From Bradyrhizobium sp. (lineage in GTDB: Bacteria > Pseudomonadota > Alphaproteobacteria > Rhizobiales > Xanthobacteraceae), in assembly GCA_030681365.1 (NCBI GenBank), contig JAUXWH010000297.1:1-32101 (forward strand): 32,101 nt of DNA, given 5' to 3'. The position numbers were made by a program, and so were the translations under genes. This document shows positions 23,660 to 30,387 of the stretch, one piece after another. The notes under the pieces were generated by a model that was given only the letters and a program-made list of their open reading frames with translations, did not search any database and was not told the DNA's origin. Position 1 is the first letter of the stretch; each line of letters starts with the position of its first letter.

Positions 23660-23735
23660 CAGAGCCTGATCAGGCTCTGCACCTTGTTTTGATGCGCTTT
23701 CTCCACGCGAACCGTATCCACTTCGCTCGAAAACC
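23660..23735 (-). repeat. dispersed-repeat sequence ending in a 20-bp perfect palindrome
   Basis: CAGAGCCTGA and TCAGGCTCTG are fused head to head at 23660-23679 with no loop. On the minus strand this follows GAAGTGGATACGGTTCGCG and AAAGCGCATCAAAACAAGG, which resemble a dispersed intergenic sequence found many times in Bradyrhizobium genomes. It lies just after the acetyltransferase stop and could terminate or bind a protein. Confidence 0.55.
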
Positions 23736-23737
23736 CC

Positions 23738-24334
23738 TCAGTGCTGCACAGCCCCCGGCAGTCCATAGGCTTCCAGCTGGGCCCGGACCTGCGCCACATT
23801 ATGGCCCAGCACCACGATATCGTGGTTCCGGCCGTCTTTGTCCTTCACATGGTCGCGCAGCAGCGCCTCGGCCTTGAAGCCGAGGCCCTCGAAGATGGCG
23901 ATGGCGCCGGATTGATCGACGGTCATCTGCACCACCAGCTTCTCCAGACCGGCGCCCAAAGCCAGAGCAAACGTCTCCTGCGACAGCGCCCGGCCGACCC
24001 CCTGCCCCCGCACATCCGATGAGACCACGTTGCGGATTTCGCCGACATGCGGCGACCACGACCAGGGATCGCGCACCAGGGTGCCGCATCCGATCACCCT
24101 GCCCGCCTGCACCGCCAGGATACTGGTGATGGCGCCGCGTTCGATCTCCTTGATCCAGGCCGAGAGCACCTTCGGCTCGCTGATGTTGCGCGGCAGGAAC
24201 AGCAGATCATGTACCGGCAGCTTTTGCGCGAAGTCGAGCACGGCGGCCTCGTCGGCTGGCGCCATCAGGCGGAATTCGATCTCGCCGGCCTCGGTCTGCA
24301 CCCGGCGCGGATAGGTCCTGGTCTCGCTGCTCAT
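23738..24334 (-). CDS. GNAT-family acetyltransferase coupled to phaC
   Basis: 198 aa from the ATG at 24332-24334. That ATG overlaps the phaC stop as ATGA, and GAGAGATCGAT lies directly upstream, which decides the start over three earlier in-frame ATGs. The acetyl-CoA binding motif is VRGQGVGRAL, with IRNVVSSDVRG before it and AIAIFEGLGFKAEALLRDHVKD typical of the C-terminal half. It transfers an acetyl group from acetyl-CoA to an unknown amine. The coupling to phaC suggests it modifies a PHA granule protein or is controlled with storage, which is inference. Confidence 0.88.
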   Translation of the reverse strand: MSSETRTYPRRVQTEAGEIEFRLMAPADEAAVLDFAQKLPVHDLLFLPRNISEPKVLSAWIKEIERGAITSILAVQAGRVIGCGTLVRDPWSWSPHVGEIRNVVSSDVRGQGVGRALSQETFALALGAGLEKLVVQMTVDQSGAIAIFEGLGFKAEALLRDHVKDKDGRNHDIVVLGHNVAQVRAQLEAYGLPGAVQH

Positions 24335-25428
24335 ATCGATCTCTCGCATAGCCATGAATCGAGTTTCGGCCACAGCCGCTTGATGGCGTTGGCGCCGGCG
24401 ACGACGCTGACATGGCCGCCCTTCAGGATCACTTCTTCCTTGTCGGTCGAGCCGACCTTCGCGATCAGATGCCTGGCCGCATCATAGGGCACGATATGAT
24501 CGTGCTCGGCCACCGCATGCAGGATCGGCACCGTGATCCTGGAAATGTCCGCCTTGCGCCCGCCGACCGACATGGTGTCGTTGAACAGCTTGTTGTCCCA
24601 CATCAGGTCCTTGGTGATGGCGCGGAAATACTCGCCGGCCAGCGGCAGGGTATCGGTGCCCCAGCGATCCATCATCCGATAGGCTCTGACGTATTCGTCA
24701 TTCCAGATATTTTCCCACAACTGCACCTGGCTGGCAGCGCGCGACGCCGGCCGCAGCATCTCGAACGATGACAGGATCATCTCCGGCGGCACGTTGCCGA
24801 TGCTGTCGACCAGCCGGTCGACGTCGAAATAGCGGCGGTCCGAGAAATTCGAGAACAGCTTCATCTCGCGAAAATCGATCGGCGTGGTGAAGCAGATCAG
24901 GTTCTTCATCGGGCCTTCGTTGAAGATCGAGCCGTAAAGCAGCGACAGCACGCCGCCGAAGCAATAGCCGATCACGGTGACGTCGGTCTCGCCGGAATCC
25001 TGCTGCACGCGGCGGACGCAATCCGGGATGAAGTCGAGGACGTAATCCTCCATCCGCAGGTTCTTTTCTTCCGGCTTCGGCGCGGTCCAGTCCAGCATGT
25101 AGACGTCATAGCCGCGCTTGAGCAGAAACTCGATGAAGCTCTGGCCCGGCACCAAGTCGAGGATGTAGCCGCGATTGGTGGTCGCCATCACGATCAGGAT
25201 CGGCACCCGGTAGATTTCGTCTGCGACGGGCCGGTAGTGATAGAGGTTCATGGTGCCGCGGGACGCCAGGATGTCCTTCGGCGTCGACCCCAGCGACGGG
25301 CCGGATGAGGCGATATATTCGACGCCCTTGATGCTGCGCTGGATCGCGCGCTGCACTTCCGACTGGATCCGGTCCGGAATCGACGCCAGATCGAGGCCCG
25401 CGGCACTCAGGCCGGGACTGACGTTCAT
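24331..25428 (-). CDS. phaC: class III-type poly(3-hydroxyalkanoate) synthase subunit PhaC
   Basis: 365 aa from the ATG at 25426-25428 (MNVSPGLSAAG). PHA synthase polymerises 3-hydroxyacyl-CoA to polyester on granules. The lipase-like box has Cys instead of Ser: GYCFGG at 154-159 with Cys156; Asp310 (AEHDHIV) and His339 (KGGHVS) complete the triad. These positions are close to those of class III PhaC (Cys149, Asp302, His331 in Allochromatium), and the length is class III, not the roughly 600 aa of class I. Its start overlaps the upstream PhaE-like gene as ATGA and its stop overlaps the acetyltransferase start. Bradyrhizobium carries several phaC paralogues, so this is one of them. Confidence 0.93.
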   Translation of the reverse strand: MNVSPGLSAAGLDLASIPDRIQSEVQRAIQRSIKGVEYIASSGPSLGSTPKDILASRGTMNLYHYRPVADEIYRVPILIVMATTNRGYILDLVPGQSFIEFLLKRGYDVYMLDWTAPKPEEKNLRMEDYVLDFIPDCVRRVQQDSGETDVTVIGYCFGGVLSLLYGSIFNEGPMKNLICFTTPIDFREMKLFSNFSDRRYFDVDRLVDSIGNVPPEMILSSFEMLRPASRAASQVQLWENIWNDEYVRAYRMMDRWGTDTLPLAGEYFRAITKDLMWDNKLFNDTMSVGGRKADISRITVPILHAVAEHDHIVPYDAARHLIAKVGSTDKEEVILKGGHVSVVAGANAIKRLWPKLDSWLCERSI

Positions 25429-25805
25429 TTTGGCTCTCCGGCAGAGGGCGGACGCTTGGTGCGCGGCGGCTTCGGCGCGCCGGGAATTCCGCCCGCGGCG
25501 CCGGCATTGCTGTTCATCGCGTTCAGCATCGCCTTGATCTCGTTCAGCTGGCCTTCGATCGACTGCAGCCGTTCGGCCATCTGGACCATCTGCGCCCGGC
25601 TCGGCAGGTTCATCCCGACGAGGTATTTCTCCATGAGGTCGCCGAGCTGCTTTTGCGCGCCGGCCGTGGCTCCGCCGACCTGGTTGACGACCTTGGAAAA
25701 CTCCGGCGACGCCATCGCCTGGTTGGCGAAGGAGTTGAAGCCCTTCTCCATCTCGCCGATCATGTTCTGCCACATCGCAACCGGATCGTTGCTCTTTTCT
25801 GCCAT
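25425..25805 (-). CDS. phaE: small PhaE/PhaR-like PHA synthase subunit
   Basis: 126 aa. Class III PhaC works only with a PhaE partner. This protein contains the end of such a partner: NLPSRAQMVQMAERLQSIEGQLNEIKAMLNAM (about 66-97), the PSR-plus-heptad-helix that marks the C-terminal part of PhaE and PhaR. It is much shorter than PhaE (over 300 aa) and shorter than PhaR (about 200 aa). The tail (99-126) is a Gly/Ala/Pro-rich linker ending in basic residues. GGAGGGCGCC lies before the ATG. Its stop overlaps the phaC start by 4 bases, so equal production is likely. The assignment rests on position plus the C-terminal motif; the symbol is by analogy. Confidence 0.8.
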   Translation of the reverse strand: MAEKSNDPVAMWQNMIGEMEKGFNSFANQAMASPEFSKVVNQVGGATAGAQKQLGDLMEKYLVGMNLPSRAQMVQMAERLQSIEGQLNEIKAMLNAMNSNAGAAGGIPGAPKPPRTKRPPSAGEPK

Positions 25806-25891
25806 CGGCGCCCTCCAGCGTGGTCACGCGGGCCTTGGAGCCCTGCCTTTTGAGCCATACCACACTGTTACGCCGGGACGGTCAACATCGT

Positions 25892-25926
25892 CGGCGTCAT
25901 TTGATCGCCGGCGTCAATTTGATCGC
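25892..25926. repeat. tandem direct repeat in the phaE/hydrolase divergent gap
   Basis: CGGCGTCATTTGATCGC (25892-25908) is followed directly by CGGCGTCAATTTGATCGC (25909-25926), the second with one extra A. It lies about 90-120 bases upstream of phaE. It may hold two copies of a regulator site. Confidence 0.6.
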
Positions 25927-25948
25927 GGGCGGCGATTTGTCAGGCTCC

Positions 25949-25975
25949 CTGCCGCACCAGAGCCTTCTGCGGCAG
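25949..25975. promoter_or_regulatory. inverted repeat CTGCCGCA-N11-TGCGGCAG
   Basis: Perfect 8-base arms, 25949-25956 and 25968-25975. It lies 56-82 bases before the start of the plus-strand hydrolase and about 145 bases upstream of phaE. The CTGC...GCAG ends recall PhaR-type sites at pha promoters, but the spacing here is longer. It could instead be an RNA hairpin in the hydrolase leader. Confidence 0.42.
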
Positions 25976-26030
25976 GAAAAACCGTGCCATAGAGTTCCCG
26001 GTTCGCTTACCATTCGAGGGAGCAGATTAG

Positions 26031-26951
26031 GTGAATTCGTCAGCCCATCAGCCGCCGCAGATCGCGCGGGCCAACGGCATTGACATTTGTTACGAGATCT
26101 TCGGCGACGCCGATGCCGAACCGATGCTGCTGATCATGGGGCTCGGCGCCCAGATGATCCTGTGGGACGACGATTTCTGCCGCGAGCTCGCGGCGCGCGG
26201 ATTTCGCGTCATCCGCTTCGACAACCGCGACATCGGCAAGTCCGGCAGGCTGAGCGGCGGCCAGCGCCTGACCCTGATCGAACTGCTCAAGCTGCGGTTC
26301 CTGAAGATCCCGGTTGCGGCGCCCTACAGGATCAGAGACATGGCCGAGGACACCACCGGGCTGATGGACGCACTCGGCATCAAGTCGGCCCACATCGTCG
26401 GCGCATCCATGGGCGGCATGATCGCCCAGGAAATCGCGATCTCGTTTCCGCAGCGGGTGCGCTCGCTGACCTCGATCATGTCGACGACGGGCAATCCAAA
26501 AGTGCCGCCGCCGACCCGCGAGGCGTCGGCGATGCTGATGGCGCCGCCTCCGACCACCAGGGAAGAATATCTCAAGCGCTTCGCGCAGACCTGGAAGGTG
26601 CTGCGCGTCGGCCATTTCCCGCTCGACGAAGCCAAGGACCTCGAACGCGCCGAGCGCACTTTCGAGCGCGGCCTCAATCCGAACGGCGTCGGCCGCCAGC
26701 TCCGCGCCATCCTGGCCTCGGGCAGCCGCAAGGAGCGGCTGCACCAGGTCAAGGCGCCGACGCTGGTGATTCACGGCACCGTCGATCCCTTGGTGCGTCC
26801 CGAAGGCGGCAAGGATACCGCGGCCTCGATCCCGGGCGCCAAGCTGCTGATGATCGAGGGCATGGGCCACGCGCTGCCGATTCCGATGTGGCCGCAGATC
26901 ATCGACGCCATCGACAAGCATGCGCACGGAGCGGTCGCGAAGGCGGCGTAG
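26031..26951 (+). CDS. alpha/beta hydrolase
   Basis: 306 aa from the GTG at 26031, with GAGGGAGC about 9 bases upstream. The oxyanion region MLLIMGLGAQMILWDDDFC is followed by the elbow GASMGG (Ser at about 127). An acidic residue is likely in HGTVDPLV, and EGMGHALP holds the catalytic His. The overall sequence recalls esterases of the RdmC/aclacinomycin methylesterase-like group. There is no signal peptide. It is divergent from phaE and convergent with the GT-C-like membrane gene. A PHA depolymerase role is not supported by any motif; the substrate is unknown. Confidence 0.86.
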   Translation: MNSSAHQPPQIARANGIDICYEIFGDADAEPMLLIMGLGAQMILWDDDFCRELAARGFRVIRFDNRDIGKSGRLSGGQRLTLIELLKLRFLKIPVAAPYRIRDMAEDTTGLMDALGIKSAHIVGASMGGMIAQEIAISFPQRVRSLTSIMSTTGNPKVPPPTREASAMLMAPPPTTREEYLKRFAQTWKVLRVGHFPLDEAKDLERAERTFERGLNPNGVGRQLRAILASGSRKERLHQVKAPTLVIHGTVDPLVRPEGGKDTAASIPGAKLLMIEGMGHALPIPMWPQIIDAIDKHAHGAVAKAA

Positions 26952-26993
26952 CTTTTGGTTTCATGGCGGATACGGAAACGTTTCCCGATGCCG

Positions 26994-28625
26994 TCAACCG
27001 CGCACCAGCAAAAAGACCGTCTGCAGTTCGATCAGCCGGTCGCCTTCCTCGTACTTGACCGGCTTCGTTCCGAGCAAGTCCAGATTCGGCGCGTTCCGCA
27101 CGAGGTCCGCGCTGGCGAAGTATTTCTTGTCGACGACGTAAATCCCGACGTCCCTCTCCCTCTTGGAATTGTTTTCCGTCATTGTGTTCAGAACCCGGGG
27201 CCGGTCTTCGAGATAGGCTTCGGTCAGCCGCGGAATGCTGGCGAAGTCGATCACGAAACCCTCGCCGAACTGGGGGAACGGCGACCTGTAGGTATAGTAG
27301 ATCGCGCGGTTGCTTCCCGCCGTAAGCGCCGCAATCTGCTGCATGTCGGCCCGCGCCATGCGGCTTTGCACGGAATAGAAGGTCAGTTTGGTGACGAGCT
27401 TTCCGGCCACCGGATAGGCCATCAGCAAAGCGGCAACGACAACGACCAGGCGATAAGCCGCCTCGACCCGCCAGCCCCAGGCTTTCAGCAGCAGATACCC
27501 GGCAACGACGCAGAACGGCAGTGTTGCGGAAACCGCCGCCGTATAGTGCTCGTTGTAGTGCTTCAACACGGCCATTGCCGACAATGAGGCAGCGACGGCC
27601 GCGCCGATACCGAGTACGGCAACTGGAAGATGCCCGGGCTTCCTGAATGCCGTGACGAGGCCGCCGATCCCGACGCCGATGCCTCCCAGCAGCGCGATGG
27701 CAACGCCGTAAGCCCCGTTGGCCGGAAGAGAGATCAGATTGTTCCAGAAGACCGATCCGCTGACCACGCTCGCATCGCCTTTGCCATAGAGCTCGGAGCC
27801 CAGGATCACCTGCTTGTGAAAAACCAGGACCTCGCGAAAGGCTTTCCAGCCGATGACGAACACAGCGACCGCGAGTACCGCTGATATGAAAGAAAGGATG
27901 AACAGGGAGACCAGCCGGGCGCTCCGCTTTCGATCGGTTCGCTCGAACAACAATCGTGCGACGATGGCCGCGCTCAGGCCCATCGGAATGTAGAGATACG
28001 ACAGCTTGTTCAGATAGGAGACAGCACCGATGCAGCCGGCAAGGATTACGACCCTTTCGCTCACCTCGTGCTCATAGGCGAGCTTGACCAGTACCCAGAA
28101 GAACAGGGCATTGATCAACAGGGCGAACGACTCCATTCCCGGCGAAACGAAGGTGAACATCGTTGCGGGCAATGAAAACAGCCAGAGCGCCAATCCGCCG
28201 ATCGTCACGCCCGGAGGGACCACCGCCTGGGCGGATCGCACGAAAACATAGATGCCGGCAGCGCCGGCCAACCCGGCGAGGCAGATCATCGTCAAATGAA
28301 AGGTCTCGGTATGATCCACCAGCATGTTGAACATGCCGATGTCGCTGGAGCCGAGGGGGTGGCCGGTGAGCGCCAATGCCAGCCAGCTCATCAGGTAAAA
28401 GGGCACACCCGGGTGATAGGACATTCCCAGGGGCGTATACATTTTCAGATCAGCCAGCCGGTAGGCCATGTTCAACGCGTTGGCGAGACTATGAGGCTCG
28501 TAGTCGGTCATTGCCCAGAACGATGCCGGATACAACAGAATCAACACCAAAGGGACTGGTATGAACGCGACGGCCAGCGTTGACGGCCTGTAGAAGAATC
28601 TGGGCAACGCAAACTTCAACTTCAT
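26994..28625 (-). CDS. polytopic membrane protein, GT-C glycosyltransferase-like
   Basis: 543 aa, with about 11 to 12 hydrophobic segments between residues 16 and 420 followed by a soluble C-terminal domain of about 120 aa. An early extracytoplasmic loop has an acidic pair (MTDYEPHSLAN) and then MSYHPGVPFYLMSW, the layout of GT-C enzymes that use lipid-linked sugars. No named family is securely recognised. The ATG at 28625 has only a weak ribosome-binding site. It follows an O-antigen-ligase-like gene by 148 bases on the same strand, so the two may assemble or modify a surface polysaccharide, by inference. Confidence 0.72.
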   Translation of the reverse strand: MKLKFALPRFFYRPSTLAVAFIPVPLVLILLYPASFWAMTDYEPHSLANALNMAYRLADLKMYTPLGMSYHPGVPFYLMSWLALALTGHPLGSSDIGMFNMLVDHTETFHLTMICLAGLAGAAGIYVFVRSAQAVVPPGVTIGGLALWLFSLPATMFTFVSPGMESFALLINALFFWVLVKLAYEHEVSERVVILAGCIGAVSYLNKLSYLYIPMGLSAAIVARLLFERTDRKRSARLVSLFILSFISAVLAVAVFVIGWKAFREVLVFHKQVILGSELYGKGDASVVSGSVFWNNLISLPANGAYGVAIALLGGIGVGIGGLVTAFRKPGHLPVAVLGIGAAVAASLSAMAVLKHYNEHYTAAVSATLPFCVVAGYLLLKAWGWRVEAAYRLVVVVAALLMAYPVAGKLVTKLTFYSVQSRMARADMQQIAALTAGSNRAIYYTYRSPFPQFGEGFVIDFASIPRLTEAYLEDRPRVLNTMTENNSKRERDVGIYVVDKKYFASADLVRNAPNLDLLGTKPVKYEEGDRLIELQTVFLLVRG

Positions 28626-28773
28626 AGGCGACTACTCAAAATGCGGCCCGCCGATTCAGGCGCGACAACATACGTGCCACGGGTTCGGGTGGCAATGTCA
28701 GGGGACATCCAAAACAGTCTCATAGAGATTGGCGCACGGCACGCAGCATTGCGTGCAAGTCGCCTGTGCGGGA

Positions 28774-30141
28774 TCAGCCGGCCACCGAGGCTCCCTGATT
28801 GCCATGGTTCGAAAACGACATGGCATCGTCGCATTTCTTGCGGCGAAAATCGGACACCCCAACGGCACAGCCTATGAGAGCGAAAAGCGTGCTGTCCCGG
28901 CTAACCCGCCCGTGCGCCAGGCTCAACAGAACAGCAAACACCAAACTGCATAGAATAAATCTGACGGCGCCGTTATGCTTCGCAATAGAGAAGAGTCGAT
29001 AAAAGGCCGCACCTATCAGAAGAACGAAGGTTATGCCGCCAAGCCAGCCGAATTCCACAGTAGCCTGCAGGATGGAGATGTGAACCTGGTGGGCCTTGAT
29101 GCAGGAAAATCGCAAAAAACTGTCAAGGCCGGTGCCGACGAGACCGGCTGTCGGAAGAAGATAGATGGCGTCCTTTGCGAGAGCTTGCCTGATAGCAATC
29201 GAATTCCTCGTATTCACGGCGAGCCGGCAACTCGGCATTTCCGAGGCGACCGTGCGAACTTCGGCGGTTTTTTCCACGGCGTAGCCAGCATACATCATCG
29301 CCGTCTGATAGCGCGCACTCTGCCCGACGACGACTGCAAGGAATATTGTAAATCCGATGGCCACGACGTGCCATCGCTTGCCGCGTTCGGCCAGGATCAT
29401 TGCGACGAACAAACTCCCCGCCAGGGCAATGAAGGTGAATCGCACCATCGCGGCGGCGAAGATGACGGTAGGGAGAAATATCAGTACTGAAATTGCCGCT
29501 GTTCGCTTTGGTCTCGGCTCGTCGACCGTCACCAGGGCGAGTACCAGAAAGCCCAATGACATCATGAAATAAGTGCCCGCGGCGTTGAAGCCAAGAACAA
29601 ACGGCTTGCCGGGCGGACTGTCCCATTGACTGAATATTTCAGCAGCGGTGAATACCGCCCCGACCAAAACTATAACTGCTGTGATTCTTTCAAAGGCCGA
29701 TCTGACGACGGCGGCATCTTCCGCCACCATTTGCCGACAGGCTATGTAGCCCGCGAGGGATGCGACGAGGAGGAGGTATTCTTTTGTCGAGCCCGGTTCA
29801 ACGGGATTGATAAGGAAAGAAAGCAGCACCGCGATCAGGAACCCGACGAAAAAAAAGTCTGGCAGTTGGATATGAAGGCCATTGCGAAAGCTGAATAGAA
29901 AAAGCAACAGAGGAAGGCCAAACAAGAGCGACCCGGTTGCAATACTGTTCCCCTGGCTACCCGTTAATCCAAAGCCCAGGACAAGCGAGCCACTGTAGGA
30001 AATCAAAATTGCGAGCGTTGCGCCGAAGGCGGCTTGGTGCGCGCCTGGCGAGCCGAGAAATGGGAACATCGCGCGGCGAACGATGCCTTGCCGTTCCAGC
30101 CGCAATACGACGCTCTGCATCACATCCGCATATCGAAGCAT
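28774..30141 (-). CDS. O-antigen ligase / polymerase-like membrane protein (Wzy/WaaL type)
   Basis: 455 aa with about 11 hydrophobic segments. Near the C terminus, after the longest extracytoplasmic loop, the sequence GLVGTGLDSF, AHQVHISILQATVEFGWLGG carries the HxxxL...E.G pattern of the O-antigen ligase family. NTRNSIAIRQALAKDA is also typical of the loop just before it. It would join polysaccharide to a lipid carrier or extend the chain. Base composition is clearly lower in GC than in the neighbouring genes, which hints at horizontal acquisition. The chosen ATG at 30141 has GGAAAG directly before it, and the start is uncertain by a few codons. Confidence 0.78.
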   Translation of the reverse strand: MLRYADVMQSVVLRLERQGIVRRAMFPFLGSPGAHQAAFGATLAILISYSGSLVLGFGLTGSQGNSIATGSLLFGLPLLLFLFSFRNGLHIQLPDFFFVGFLIAVLLSFLINPVEPGSTKEYLLLVASLAGYIACRQMVAEDAAVVRSAFERITAVIVLVGAVFTAAEIFSQWDSPPGKPFVLGFNAAGTYFMMSLGFLVLALVTVDEPRPKRTAAISVLIFLPTVIFAAAMVRFTFIALAGSLFVAMILAERGKRWHVVAIGFTIFLAVVVGQSARYQTAMMYAGYAVEKTAEVRTVASEMPSCRLAVNTRNSIAIRQALAKDAIYLLPTAGLVGTGLDSFLRFSCIKAHQVHISILQATVEFGWLGGITFVLLIGAAFYRLFSIAKHNGAVRFILCSLVFAVLLSLAHGRVSRDSTLFALIGCAVGVSDFRRKKCDDAMSFSNHGNQGASVAG

Positions 30142-30387
30142 CTTTCCGCGATCGACTCAGTGCTGGCGCCGCATAGGTAGCGCCTGAACCAGATGCGAAT
30201 GAGGCAAGGTAACGAATGGCAACGCAGACGCGGTGCGTTGGTTCCCGGTCAAGGAACGGGAATTCCGGTGGAAGCATCAGTGACTCGGGAACATCGATCA
30301 AGGCCGACCATGGCGCATCAAGCCCACCATCGTTCCGGTCGGAGGCGGGCCGTTCAAGTCGTGGGAGGATGCAGCTGAAACTCCGTC
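30142..30387. other. gap without genes, 246 bases
   Basis: It separates the 5' end of the O-antigen-ligase-like gene from the 3' end of the CYP102-type reductase gene. No repeat, terminator or convincing promoter was seen by eye. Confidence 0.5.

Noticed and set aside
23611..23799. Small minus-strand frame of 62 codons after the acetyltransferase
   Set aside because: It covers the dispersed repeat and palindrome; the peptide has no coding signature and overlaps the acetyltransferase end in another frame.
24331..25863. N-terminally extended PHA synthase starting at 25863
   Set aside because: The first 145 residues would be read out of frame through the PhaE-like gene and are Arg/Gly/Ala-rich; the ATG at 25428 gives a normal class III synthase and an ATGA overlap.
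26031..26951. PHA depolymerase next to the synthase
   Set aside because: The GASMGG elbow and overall sequence are those of general alpha/beta esterases; no depolymerase motif or substrate-binding domain is seen.
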